From an uncultured Erysipelotrichaceae bacterium (GTDB lineage: Bacteria; Bacillota_I; Bacilli_A; RF39; UBA660), in NCBI GenBank assembly GCA_902801795.1, contig CADCJQ010000004.1, positions 1 through 61,236 of the forward strand: a DNA stretch of 61,236 bases, written 5' to 3'. Within the stretch, counting starts at the first letter, position 1; each line of letters opens with the position of its first letter. Below the pieces are notes generated by a model. It was given only the letters and a program-made list of their open reading frames with translations. It made no database searches and had not been told where the DNA came from. Below are positions 34,001-43,819 of the stretch, piece after piece. The position numbers and the translations under genes were made by a program.

Positions 34001-35140
34001 AATTAAATCACCTGTTAATACTGACTTTAAAAGATTAAACCATGTATCAAAAAAACTTCTTTTATCCATATTACTGCTACTTATTAAATTGACTTCTTTA
34101 ACTAAATTATTATCGTCTTTAATTAATAATTTACCAATTACTTCTCCTTTAGATAATGGTAATTTTAAATCATTAAGTTTTACTTCACAACGATATTCCT
34201 TTTTATCTTCACCTTTCTTTTGTAAAATAGTAACATCGTTTTCAACCATAACATCTATTTTTTCAGGAATTGCTTTATCTAAAGTAACATCTCCAACAAT
34301 ATCACCTTTATTTTTTATTTTAGTAATTTCATAAGTATTAAAACCATAATCTAAAAGACTTGCCGTTTCTTTATTTCTTACTTTCCCTTCTTTTTCCCCT
34401 AAAACAACTGCCAGTAATCGCATATCATCTCTTTTAGCCGTAACAGCCATCGAATATCCTGCATTATCGGTCATTCCGGTTTTAAGTCCATCAGCACCTT
34501 TATATGATTTGATAAGTTTATTAGTGTTAACAAGCCAAAATTTATTATCAGAATTCTTTCTTAAGTAATCTTCATAAATAGTAGTAAACTTAAAAACATC
34601 CTCATGTTTCATTAATTCTATTGCAATCATTGAAACATCATATGCTGAAGAATAATGTCCTTCTTCATCAAGTCCTGTTGGATTAACAAAATGGGTATTT
34701 TTTAAACCTAATTCATTTGCTTTATCATTCATCATTTGAACAAATTTTTCTTCACTTCCGCCAACATATTCCGCCATTGCAACAATTCCATCATTAGCCG
34801 AAGCCATAATTATTCCTTTAAGAAGCTCTTCAACACTCATTTCTTCCCCTTCTGATAACCATATTTGACTACCACCCATTCCGGCAGCATTAGCACTTAC
34901 TGTTACCATATCTGTATATTTAATCTTCCCACTATCAATTTGTTCAAAAATTAAAATCAATCCCATCATTTTAGTAAGGGATGCAATACTAACTTCTTCA
35001 TTCATATTTTTATTATATATAATTGTTTTAGTAGTCGGTTCAATTAAAATACCACTTCTAGCATTAGGTAATAAATCATTATCTGCCTTTACTTGAATAA
35101 TAAATATAAAAATAAGTAAAATAACTATTATTTTTTTCAC
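33995..35140 (-). CDS. dacA: D-alanyl-D-alanine carboxypeptidase (PBP5/DacA type)
   Basis: 381 residues starting at a GTG (35140) behind an aggagga site. Signal peptide at about 1-19. Peptidase S11 motifs: SLTK (active Ser and Lys, about 53-56), SAN (about 113-115), KTG (about 219-221). The PBP5 C-terminal beta domain follows, then an amphipathic end. It trims the terminal D-Ala of peptidoglycan stem peptides at the cell surface. Confidence 0.93.
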   Translation of the reverse strand: MKKIIVILLIFIFIIQVKADNDLLPNARSGILIEPTTKTIIYNKNMNEEVSIASLTKMMGLILIFEQIDSGKIKYTDMVTVSANAAGMGGSQIWLSEGEEMSVEELLKGIIMASANDGIVAMAEYVGGSEEKFVQMMNDKANELGLKNTHFVNPTGLDEEGHYSSAYDVSMIAIELMKHEDVFKFTTIYEDYLRKNSDNKFWLVNTNKLIKSYKGADGLKTGMTDNAGYSMAVTAKRDDMRLLAVVLGEKEGKVRNKETASLLDYGFNTYEITKIKNKGDIVGDVTLDKAIPEKIDVMVENDVTILQKKGEDKKEYRCEVKLNDLKLPLSKGEVIGKLLIKDDNNLVKEVNLISSSNMDKRSFFDTWFNLLKSVLTGDLIG

Positions 35141-35192
35141 TTTATCCTCCTAATAAAAATATGAAATAAATATCATTAATATTACAAAATAA

Positions 35193-35222
35193 CAAAAAAA
35201 AGAGCATCAAGATTTGACACTC
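35193..35222 (-). terminator. Terminator hairpin upstream of dacA
   Basis: 9-bp stem (35202-35210 with 35214-35222, two G-U pairs, 3-nt loop) followed by eight Ts on the minus strand. Confidence 0.75.
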
Positions 35223-35345
35223 AAATTTATTTTTAACTATTATTAATTAGCAAAATACCTAAGCATTTCCCTAATATTGTATGAATAATTTTTGCGTAAT
35301 GTTGCCACTAGTATTTACTTTTCCGTTACTTGATAATATTGGTCG

Positions 35346-35634
35346 AGTTAATTGAACGAGACCAAAAAAAAGAAAGCTTTTCAACAAACTTTGGCTTCCT
35401 TTTCGGTTTAATCATTATTTAGTGCTCTGGTTGCTCCTCAGCATTGCCATATCCCCTAAACAACGTATATTATTATACACATTTTTTATATTTTTGCAAT
35501 ACCATTACATTGTATACATTTTCTATTGACAAACTATTAATTATATATATAATGGTATGCATACATTTAATTAGATGTTCTTATCTAATTATAATAGTCT
35601 TTCATATCCTAGACACAGTTAATTGAACGAGACC
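35346..35634. repeat. Pair of 18-bp direct repeats
   Basis: AGTTAATTGAACGAGACC occurs at 35346-35363 and again at 35617-35634. The pair frames a 250-base stretch with the candidate small RNA and its promoter, downstream of the 794-residue surface protein. The first copy, with ggtc before it, can fold on itself. Meaning unknown. Confidence 0.6.
35364..35465 (-). ncRNA. Candidate small RNA with own promoter and terminator
   Basis: About 100 nt. Minus promoter TTGCAA (35494-35499), 16-base spacer, TATAAT (35472-35477). It ends in a GGAAGC/GCTTTC stem (35372-35399) and eight Ts. The 5' half is more GC-rich than its surroundings and can form GTTG..CAAC pairing. Not recognised as SRP RNA, 6S or a known riboswitch. 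It also holds an 11-codon ATG frame without a good ribosome site. The rest of the gap 35141-35677 holds the repeats and terminators listed. Confidence 0.5.
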
Positions 35635-35677
35635 TAAACTCTTATTTTTCAAACCTTTTCAAAAAAGTGTCATTCAA

Positions 35678-38062
35678 TCAGCCTATTCTATATGGAGATG
35701 TCGCTGTTCCATCACCATTCACTACAGGCGTTCCAGGTTTAAGTGAAACGGCAGGACGAAGACCGAGGGAATTGTACATGTAGTAGTGGTCGATGAAGCC
35801 ATTGACCACGCTGAACTCGACGGCGCCGTAGTCGTTGAAATAAGGGGGCGACAAAGACCAATAATAATTTGATCCACTATTTAAATAGAATGTTCCTGTA
35901 CTACCTGATCCTCCTGCTAATACCATTTCATCTATTGTTAGCATTGCTACTGGATAATTCAACTTTTGATTTCCATTTGCATTTTGCCATGTAAATGAAT
36001 CGTTCTTATTTGTACATGCTAGGCTTGGAGAATGATTTGTGAAATATCTATCATATCCTGCATAATGTAATGCCCCATACGCTACATTCCCTGTTGGATC
36101 CCATCCTGCTTTAGTTGATATTGTTCTATCATTACACCATATTGTATCTTCTAATTGATTTGTATAACTTGTCATATTTGATGCATACCAACTTTCTATT
36201 TGTGTTTTAGCATTTGATGGGTTTGTATTCATTTGCATTTTCTCTATTGCTTTTTCTACACTATCTCCTCCAGTTAATGTTATGTAATAATTATTACTTG
36301 TTCCACTTACAGAATAGTAATACCTTATGCTACTACATGTTCCTTCTGCAGTTGTTAAATTACATGTATAATGGTGTGTTCCATCATATCCTACTTGGGC
36401 ACTCGTTAATGTATAATTTGTTCCATCCCATGTAAATCCTGTTCCATAATATGCTCCTGATGTTGTTGCTTCATTTGTCCATTCATATACTTCTCCCCAC
36501 ATGTATCCATTATATGCTAATGATTTATACAAATTTGTTCCTGAAAAGGCAAATGTATTTGTTCCATTTAACGTTATTTGTGTATCTGTTCCAGTATTAT
36601 CACAACCATTCGATGTTAATAATTCACCAGGACCAATCATTTTAATTTTAAATGTTATAGAGCATGTATCACTTGAACTTCCTGTGTAATCCATTTTTAT
36701 TTTATCAATACTAGACAACGTCCCAAAATCATTAGCTAAATCCATGGCAGAACCCCCACCACCTCCATAACTTTTTACACTTGTTCCATTCTTATAAAAT
36801 GCATATGACCCACCACAACTTGAACCACTAGTACCTGTCATTATCATAGTATAATTATCTCCTGCTGGCACAGTGAACTCTAAAGCTGGGTGTGAACCAT
36901 CATTTATTTCTATATTCCATGTATTATCAGTTGAGTCAAAATTCCATCTTGCATCACTATTTGTTGCATCCTTCACATAACTTGTTTCAGGTAATGAAAT
37001 ACTTTCATAAACAGGTCCTGCTTCACCATTATAAATTAATTTAACTCCACCTGTATCAGTAGTTCTTACTGCTTTCCAACATTTATTAGCAAACAAAACA
37101 TTATTATTTTCTACTGCTCCTCGATAATACAATATTGGATTTGCATCATTTTCCGTACCTGCTCTCATATAGACACCTTTTCCATTTGTACTACTTGAAG
37201 TCGTTGAGAAATCTACACCTGTTGAAGCACTTACAAATTCACTTGCAACATTATCCATTATTGGTTGATTGGTTGTTGGATTTAAATTTTCAGTTTTCAT
37301 CATTTCTTCAAGTGATCCTTTTACCCAAATTCCTTCATTGGCTTCTACCTTCACTTGAAATGATATACCTGTACTTGAAAATGCATTCCATTCTGTTGTT
37401 GTTAATACAGTTTTACTTTGTGCCATAGAGTTTGTTGTTCCCATATTATCTGATTCAGTACCATCATAAGTATCAGAAATAAGTATTTTATTTTTGTCTA
37501 AATATGCTTTAATTGTTAATTTTCCATTTGATATTCCTTCAGCAGTTCCGCTAGTTGTATTAGGCTTAATATAACCTACTAAAAGCATTTGATTTCCAAC
37601 TAGAGTATCCCCTACTAATTTTTTATACATAGTAGTATCTTTGCTTTCTCTTGCTGTAAAATAGTTATTACTAGATGTTCCTAAATTAGTTACTGTTACA
37701 TCTAAACTAATTGGAACTACTTTTCCTGTTGATGTATAAATATTTGTATTTTCACTAGAAACTAAATATTCTACACCTTGGGCATAATCGGTATCACCTT
37801 CAATTTCAATTTCTAATGTACCAACTTTTGTAGCGTCAGACATTTCTTCACTATTTGTTGGATCTATTGGAAATAAATTTGTTAAACTAATTGTTTTAGT
37901 TTGTCGTGTTACAAAACTTATTCTTCCTACACTAACAGTATTTGCCACACCTGTACGTGTGTAATTAAAAAATGAATATGTTACTCCAACCACACCTATT
38001 AACAAGATTGCTATCCCAACAATTGAAAAAATTATTTTTTTGTCTTTGATTTCTTTCATCAT
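35678..38062 (-). CDS. DGR-target-type surface protein, large
   Basis: 794 residues from the ATG at 38062 (MMKEIKDKK, agaaaggt site; a frame to 38083 is unsupported). Hydrophobic N-terminus with SFFNYTRTGVAN, then a camelysin-like region to about 255. The middle has glycine-rich and Cys-containing stretches (YGGGGGSAMDL). The C-terminal lectin-like domain has YALHYAGYDRYFTNH, PVAMLTIDEMVLAGG, YYWSLSPPYF and closes GLRPAVSLKPG. Just before GLRP lies a GC-rich variable-repeat-like island (35750-35862). Probably surface-displayed. Confidence 0.8.
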   Translation of the reverse strand: MMKEIKDKKIIFSIVGIAILLIGVVGVTYSFFNYTRTGVANTVSVGRISFVTRQTKTISLTNLFPIDPTNSEEMSDATKVGTLEIEIEGDTDYAQGVEYLVSSENTNIYTSTGKVVPISLDVTVTNLGTSSNNYFTARESKDTTMYKKLVGDTLVGNQMLLVGYIKPNTTSGTAEGISNGKLTIKAYLDKNKILISDTYDGTESDNMGTTNSMAQSKTVLTTTEWNAFSSTGISFQVKVEANEGIWVKGSLEEMMKTENLNPTTNQPIMDNVASEFVSASTGVDFSTTSSSTNGKGVYMRAGTENDANPILYYRGAVENNNVLFANKCWKAVRTTDTGGVKLIYNGEAGPVYESISLPETSYVKDATNSDARWNFDSTDNTWNIEINDGSHPALEFTVPAGDNYTMIMTGTSGSSCGGSYAFYKNGTSVKSYGGGGGSAMDLANDFGTLSSIDKIKMDYTGSSSDTCSITFKIKMIGPGELLTSNGCDNTGTDTQITLNGTNTFAFSGTNLYKSLAYNGYMWGEVYEWTNEATTSGAYYGTGFTWDGTNYTLTSAQVGYDGTHHYTCNLTTAEGTCSSIRYYYSVSGTSNNYYITLTGGDSVEKAIEKMQMNTNPSNAKTQIESWYASNMTSYTNQLEDTIWCNDRTISTKAGWDPTGNVAYGALHYAGYDRYFTNHSPSLACTNKNDSFTWQNANGNQKLNYPVAMLTIDEMVLAGGSGSTGTFYLNSGSNYYWSLSPPYFNDYGAVEFSVVNGFIDHYYMYNSLGLRPAVSLKPGTPVVNGDGTATSPYRIG
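35750..35862 (-). repeat. Putative variable repeat without a template in the window
   Basis: Codes residues about 734-771 (from WSLSPPYFNDYG to LGLRPA). Almost all codons end in C or G (TAC, GGC, GCC, GTC, TTC, ATC), against the AT-rich body of the gene, as when an AAC-rich template has been randomised at adenines. Sequence differs from the template at 888-960. Borders approximate. Confidence 0.5.
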
Positions 38063-38175
38063 TTTAATACCTTTCTTTAACATAACATAATTTTATCATT
38101 GATGCTATTTTTTGACAATAATATCAACAAACATTTATTAAATCATTTTGCTATACGTGTATTTTTTCTGTTCTT

Positions 38176-38901
38176 TTAAATATTTTTTATCTTTGATAAG
38201 AAAGTCTTTAATCGTTCATCTTTAGGATGATTAAATATCTCTTTACTAGAACCATCTTCAATTATTTTACCATCATCCATAAATAAAACTCTTGTACAAA
38301 AATTTTTAATAAAATGCATCTCATGTGACACAATTATCATTGTCATTTTTGTTTTAGCGATTTCTCTCATTAAATTAGTTACTTCACCAATCATCTCTGG
38401 ATCAAGTGCGGATGTTGGTTCATCAAATAAAATAATCTCGGGTTCCATTAATAATGTTCTAATTATTGCAACACGTTGTTTTTGACCACCAGATAATTCA
38501 TTAGGATAAAATTTTTCTTTATCCAATAAATTAATTTTCTTTAACATTTCTCTGGCTTTTTTAATAGCAGATTCTTTACTCATAATATTTAAAGTTACTG
38601 GGGCAAATATAATATTATCTAAAACATTCATATTGGAGAATAAATTAAATTGTTGAAAAACCATTCCTATTCTTCTTCGCATTAATCGTAATTTATCATT
38701 ATCTCTTATTTCAATACCATCTAATAGAATATGTCCAAATGATGGTTTCTCTAAATAATTAATTGAACGAAGAAATGTTGATTTACCACATCCGGATGGA
38801 CCAATAATACCAACAAGTTCTCCCTTTTCAATAGTTAAATTTATTCCTTTTAAAACTTTCTTTTTACCAAAGTTTTTCTTTAAATTTTTAATTTCTAACA
38901 T
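38176..38901 (-). CDS. Polar amino-acid ABC transporter ATPase (GlnQ type)
   Basis: 241 residues. Walker A GIIGPSGCGKST (about 32-43), Q-loop VFQQFNLF, signature LSGGQKQRVAI, Walker B ILFDEPTSALDPEM and switch SHEMHF are all as in GlnQ/ArtP. Overlaps the permease gene by 14 bases. Confidence 0.94.
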   Translation of the reverse strand: MLEIKNLKKNFGKKKVLKGINLTIEKGELVGIIGPSGCGKSTFLRSINYLEKPSFGHILLDGIEIRDNDKLRLMRRRIGMVFQQFNLFSNMNVLDNIIFAPVTLNIMSKESAIKKAREMLKKINLLDKEKFYPNELSGGQKQRVAIIRTLLMEPEIILFDEPTSALDPEMIGEVTNLMREIAKTKMTMIIVSHEMHFIKNFCTRVLFMDDGKIIEDGSSKEIFNHPKDERLKTFLSKIKNI

Positions 38902-40309
38902 GATTTAACCTCTTTTCTATTTTAGCAAATATTTTTGTCAAAACAAGAGTTATACATAGATATATTAAAGCAATAATCATTAATGGGAAAAAATAATCAT
39001 AAGTACGTGAAGCAATAATATCTGATGCTTTAGTAAGTTCAACGATTCCAATATAAGCTCCTACTGATGTTTCTTTAACAAGAGTAATAAATTCATTACC
39101 AAGCGCTGGTAAAATATTACGAAGGGCATTAGGTATGACAATATGTTTCATAACTTGTAAATAACTTAATCCTAAAGCAAAACCTGCTTCTTTTTGTCCT
39201 TCAGAAACAGAATTAATACCACCTCGAACTATTTCCGCTACATAAGCTCCACTATTAATTCCAAAAGATAAGATACCTACTAGAATAATACTAACATTAC
39301 TAGTCTTAAAAATAACATAATATATTATCATTAACTGTAATATTGAAGGAGTCCCACGAATAACAGTTATATATGTTCTAGCAAGATAATTTAAAATTTT
39401 AAATTTACCTTTGGTATCATGAACATTTCGAATAATAGCCATTGTTGTACCAATAATTACTCCTAATATAACCGCCCCAATTGCTATAATTAAGGTATTT
39501 CGAAGACCTTCTAAAATAAATATATATCTTGAATCATAAATAATGCTATCATAAAATTTATCATAAAGACTTTTATTATCTTTTTTTGTAGTTATTCCCA
39601 TATGACTAAGAAGCATTTCATCTATTTTACCTTCTTCCTTAAGTCTTGTAATAACCTTATTACATACATCTAATAATTCTTGATTATTTTTACTAATAAC
39701 CATGCCATAATGATCAACTACTAATGGTTCATCTAAAATCATTAAGTTATCATTTAATAATTCTTTAGCTGGTATTTCATCCATTAAAACACCATCAACT
39801 TTATAATCAATCAAATCTTCAATTGCTGCTAAAAACTTTTTTTCTCTTATTATTTCAATATTAGGATAATTACTTGTTAAATAATCATCGGCAACAGTTC
39901 CCAATTGTACAGCAATTTTTTTCTTAAATAAATCATCTATTTTTTTAATATTACTATTTTTTCTTATAACTAAAACTTGTTTAGCATCCATATAATTAAT
40001 AGTGAAATTAACTTCTCTGCTTCGTTCTTCTGTATAACTTATTCCCGCAGCTCCAATATCACTTTTACCAGTTTTAACTTCATTAATAATTGAATCAAAA
40101 TAAACATCTTTTATTTCAAGTTCCATTCCTAACTCTTTAGCAATTTCTCTTGCAATATCAATATCAACTCCAACAATATTATTTTCTTGATAATATTCAA
40201 AAGGTGCAAAAGAAGCCTCTGTTGCTAACACTAATTTTTCTTTTTCTTCATTGCATCCTGTAATTAAAAAACATAATAAACTAATTAATAAAATAATTCT
40301 TTTTTTCAC
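38888..40309 (-). CDS. Amino-acid ABC transporter, fused binding protein and permease
   Basis: 473 residues from a GTG (40309). The N-terminus is a lipoprotein signal (ITGC, Cys about 19) and a family-3 solute-binding domain (about 25-245; EASFAPFEYYQENNIVGVDI). A GlnP-type permease domain (about 260-465) has five helices and the ATPase-contact loop EAGFALGLSYLQVMKHIVIP. The one-chain fusion is known in Firmicutes GlnP-like proteins. The substrate may be arginine or another polar amino acid, given the arc operon next door (inference). Confidence 0.92.
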   Translation of the reverse strand: MKKRIILLISLLCFLITGCNEEKEKLVLATEASFAPFEYYQENNIVGVDIDIAREIAKELGMELEIKDVYFDSIINEVKTGKSDIGAAGISYTEERSREVNFTINYMDAKQVLVIRKNSNIKKIDDLFKKKIAVQLGTVADDYLTSNYPNIEIIREKKFLAAIEDLIDYKVDGVLMDEIPAKELLNDNLMILDEPLVVDHYGMVISKNNQELLDVCNKVITRLKEEGKIDEMLLSHMGITTKKDNKSLYDKFYDSIIYDSRYIFILEGLRNTLIIAIGAVILGVIIGTTMAIIRNVHDTKGKFKILNYLARTYITVIRGTPSILQLMIIYYVIFKTSNVSIILVGILSFGINSGAYVAEIVRGGINSVSEGQKEAGFALGLSYLQVMKHIVIPNALRNILPALGNEFITLVKETSVGAYIGIVELTKASDIIASRTYDYFFPLMIIALIYLCITLVLTKIFAKIEKRLNHVRN

Positions 40310-40365
40310 ACTTACCTACCTATTATAATAATAATACATTTTTAGAAAAAAGAAAATATTTTTTT

Positions 40366-40397
40366 CAAAAAAAAGAATAGATATTTCTATCTATTCT
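40366..40397 (-). terminator. Terminator of the arginine deiminase operon
   Basis: 10-bp perfect stem AGAATAGATA (40374-40383) with 40388-40397 and a 4-nt loop, then eight or nine Ts on the minus strand, at the end of the antiporter gene. Confidence 0.9.
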
Positions 40398-41892
40398 AAA
40401 GAATCATCATCGCAATTGTAAGTACTACAATATTAGCAATAAAAATTGTTACAAGTATTTTAGCAACCCATTTTAACCAAGTTGTATATTGAACTTTAGC
40501 AAGAGCAAGTCCTCCCATAATCGCTCCACAAGTTGGTGTAAATAAGTTTACAAAACCATTTGCAGCTACCATTTCCATAAGAGTTACTTCAACATTAAAT
40601 CCTGATTGATAAGCAAGAGGTGCCATAATAGGCGCTGATAATGTTGCAAGACCACTTGATGATGGAACTAAAATTGATAATCCAACATGTAAAATGTAGT
40701 TAAGTGGTGCAAATACTACTTTTGGTACATTTTGTAAAACATTAGATGCATTGTAGATAATATAGTTATCTAAATGTGTTTGTTGCATTAAAATAGATGC
40801 TCCACGAGCAATTGCAATAACTAAAATTACACCAACCATATCATCAGCACCATCAATAAAGATATCAACGATTTCTGATTCACGATAACCATTAACAATT
40901 CCAATTACAATTGTCATAATCAAGAACCATAGTGATGCTTCATTGAAATACCACCATCCAAGAGGAGCTCCTGTAATATTTCCTGTTGTCTTTTCAAAGA
41001 AAGCAAAGACACCTGGAGCAAGATCTTCCCAAGGAATAAAGCCAATAATCATAATTACGAAAGTAAACGCAAATAAAATTAAAGTAACTTTTTGTTTTCC
41101 AGTCAATTTAACATTTTTAACTTTTTCTTCTTTATCAGCATAAGTTTCAATCATATCTTTTTTCTCTTGTAATGAAAGGAATGTTGAACCTTTCTTTTTA
41201 ATTACTCTTTTAGCATATGCCATTACGAAAATAATGGAAATTGTTAAAGTGCTTAGCCAAAGAATAACACCTAAAGGAATAATAATACCTTGATTAACAC
41301 TATATCCTTCTGGTAATACTTTACTTGCTGCATCAACAGCAGCACCTACTGCAAATGGGTTAACTGTTGAACCTAAAACTCCACTTCCTGCTCCTAGTAA
41401 AACAACTGCTGATGATACGATAGTATCCATACCAGCTGCTACCATTGCTACTGCTAAAAGAGCATAAAAGCCAACGGTTTCCTCTAGCATACCATATGTT
41501 GTTCCCCCGATAGAGAATAAAATCATTAAAATAGGAATTAAGACTAATTCTCTACCATGTAATTTTTTGATTAATACTTTAATGCCATCTTCAATAGCAT
41601 TAGTCGAATTAACCATTTTTAGGAATGCTCCTAATATTAGTACAAAGAAACAGATTTGAATTGCTCCTTCAATACCATCGGCTCCAACAAAGCCGTAAAC
41701 TGGTGCCATAAGTGTTTGCCATAATGTTGCTCCTACTACTCCACTACCATCAACTATTTCTTCACCAACAAATTGCGCTGTTGGTAATAAGTGTGAAACA
41801 ATTGCTAGTAAGTAAATTAAGAACAAAATAATTGTGAATGCCGACAAAGCAATATTTCTTTTTTTCTTTGCCGTATTCTTAGTACCTTCCAT
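40396..41892 (-). CDS. YfcC-family antiporter, probably arginine/ornithine
   Basis: 498 residues, about 12-13 helices, of the YfcC/DcuC-like family. Typical stretches are GGTTYGMLEETVGFYALL (about 128-145), AGSGVLGSTVNPFAVG and VPSSSGLATLSAPIMAPLA. As last gene of arcA-arcB-arcC it most likely exchanges arginine for ornithine in the deiminase pathway, the role of arcD; that assignment comes from context. Overlaps arcC by 14 bases. Confidence 0.85.
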   Translation of the reverse strand: MEGTKNTAKKKRNIALSAFTIILFLIYLLAIVSHLLPTAQFVGEEIVDGSGVVGATLWQTLMAPVYGFVGADGIEGAIQICFFVLILGAFLKMVNSTNAIEDGIKVLIKKLHGRELVLIPILMILFSIGGTTYGMLEETVGFYALLAVAMVAAGMDTIVSSAVVLLGAGSGVLGSTVNPFAVGAAVDAASKVLPEGYSVNQGIIIPLGVILWLSTLTISIIFVMAYAKRVIKKKGSTFLSLQEKKDMIETYADKEEKVKNVKLTGKQKVTLILFAFTFVIMIIGFIPWEDLAPGVFAFFEKTTGNITGAPLGWWYFNEASLWFLIMTIVIGIVNGYRESEIVDIFIDGADDMVGVILVIAIARGASILMQQTHLDNYIIYNASNVLQNVPKVVFAPLNYILHVGLSILVPSSSGLATLSAPIMAPLAYQSGFNVEVTLMEMVAANGFVNLFTPTCGAIMGGLALAKVQYTTWLKWVAKILVTIFIANIVVLTIAMMIL

Positions 41893-42832
41893 TTTCCTCT
41901 CCTCCTTTTATAATGGTTGTACCACATCTACCATTAATTGCTTCTTTGGCCTTATCTAAAGAAGTAATAATAGCCCTTGTCTTATCAGAATGAAGAAGAA
42001 AATAAATACATGCTTCTATTTTAGGTAACATTGACCCTTTGGCAAATTCACCTGCTTCTAAATATTGTTTTGCTTCCATGGTTGTTATCTTCTTCAATCC
42101 TTTTTCATTTTCTTTATTAAAATTAATTTTTACTTCATCAACCGCTGTTAAGATAAGTAACACATCAGCATTTATTTTACTTGCTAATAATGCACTGGTT
42201 CTATCTTTATCAATAACAGCATCAACACCAAGATATCCTTTTTCGGTATAGATAACTGGTATTCCTCCACCACCACAAGTTATAACAACATTATGTTCTT
42301 CAATTAACTTTTTAATAGTCGTTAATTCACATATTTTTCGAGGAATTGGTGATGCTATAACCCGACGCCATCCACGTCCAGCATCTTCTTTATATATTGT
42401 CCCACTTTCTCTTGCTAATTTTTTAGCAACAGTCTCTGAATAAAATGGTCCAATCGGCTTTGTTGGATCTTTAAAAGCCGGATCAACTTTATCAACTTCA
42501 ACTTGTGAAACAACGGTAACTACACGCCTACGCATATTTCGTTCTTGAAATTCTGCCTGCATTGCTTGTTGTAAATGATATCCAATATATCCTTGACTCA
42601 TTGCCCCACATTCAGCAAAAGGCATATCATCTAAAGAAGTTGTTGGATCAACATTGGCCATAGCATTAAAAATCATACCTACTTGTGGCCCATTACCATG
42701 GGTAATAATAAGTTCATGTCCCATTTCTACTAAATCAACTAAATTTTTTACTGTCTTCCTAACTATTTCTAATTGTTCTTTGGGATTACTTCCCAATGCA
42801 TTTCCACCTAATGCAACTACAATTCTACTCAT
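41879..42832 (-). CDS. arcC: Carbamate kinase
   Basis: 317 residues, full length. It makes ATP and carbamate from carbamoyl phosphate and ADP, the energy step of the arginine deiminase pathway. Motifs: [10 protein letters not shown] (about 4-13), [10 protein letters not shown] (about 44-53), [11 protein letters not shown] and [16 protein letters not shown] lies inside the end of arcB (GATGAGTAG). Confidence 0.96.
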   Translation of the reverse strand: MSRIVVALGGNALGSNPKEQLEIVRKTVKNLVDLVEMGHELIITHGNGPQVGMIFNAMANVDPTTSLDDMPFAECGAMSQGYIGYHLQQAMQAEFQERNMRRRVVTVVSQVEVDKVDPAFKDPTKPIGPFYSETVAKKLARESGTIYKEDAGRGWRRVIASPIPRKICELTTIKKLIEEHNVVITCGGGGIPVIYTEKGYLGVDAVIDKDRTSALLASKINADVLLILTAVDEVKINFNKENEKGLKKITTMEAKQYLEAGEFAKGSMLPKIEACIYFLLHSDKTRAIITSLDKAKEAINGRCGTTIIKGGEENGRY

Positions 42833-43819
42833 CTCTTAATGTCTCATACATTACAGCTTTAATCGTATGAAGTCTATTTTCCGCTTCTTCAAAAACACGA
42901 GAATGATTAGATTCAAAGACTTCATCTGTAACTTCCATTTCTTTTAATCCATATTTTTCATATATTTGTTTACCGATTGTTGTACCAATATTATGAAAAG
43001 ATGGAAGACAATGTAAGAAAATAGCATTAGGTTTAGCATTATGCATTACTTGCATAGTAACTTGATATGGTCGAAGTAATTTTATTCTTTCAAGCCAGAC
43101 TTCATCAGGTTCTCCCATTGATACCCAAACATCAGTATAAATAGCATCAGCATCTTTAGTACCAGCCATAATATCTTCAGTTAATGTAATCGAACCACCA
43201 GTCATATCACAAATACTACTACACTTTTCTACAAGATTTTCTTTAGGAAATAAACTTTTAGGGGCACAACAAGTAAAATGCATACCAAGTTTGGCACAAA
43301 CAACCATTAAAGAATTACCAACATTATTTCGAGCATCACCACAAAAGACCAATTTTCGTCCTTTTAAGTCACCAAATTCTTCTTTAATCGTCATTACATC
43401 CGCTAACATTTGTGTTGGATGAAATTCATTAGTTAATCCGTTCCAAACAGGAACATTAGCATAATCAGCAATCTCATTAACAATGTTTTGTTCAAATCCT
43501 CGATATTCAATACCATCATACATTCTTGCTAATACACGAGCAGTATCCGCAATAGTTTCTTTCTTACCCATTTGTGAGCCTGTTGGACCAAGATATGTCG
43601 CATGCATTCCTAAATCTTTAGCAGCAACTTCAAAAGCACATCTCGTCCTTGTAGAGTCCTTCTCAAAAAGTAAAGCTACTTGTTTTCCTTTTAAATATGT
43701 ATGCGGAACTCCATTTCTTTTCATTTCTTTAAAACGAGAAGCAGATCTAGTAAATATTCTATTTCTTCTGGAGTATAGTCAAGAAGTTTTAAAAAATCTC
43801 TCTTTCGCAAATCTACCAT
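42825..43819 (-). pseudogene. arcB: Ornithine carbamoyltransferase gene with N-terminal frameshift
   Basis: From the ATG at 43819 (overlapping the arcA stop) the frame reads [20 protein letters not shown], as in ornithine carbamoyltransferases, and stops after about 32 codons. A missing base near 43742-43750 shifts [14 protein letters not shown] out of frame. The remaining 299 codons from the internal ATG at 43724 keep the carbamoyl-phosphate site FEKDSTRTR, the HPTQ motif and HCLP. The downstream ATG has no good ribosome site. It may be a sequence error, since the rest of the pathway is intact. Confidence 0.85.

Noticed and set aside
35364..35465. Small RNA tested as SRP RNA, 6S RNA or a known riboswitch
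   Set aside because: The SRP apical motif and conserved riboswitch cores I know were not found; left as an unassigned RNA.
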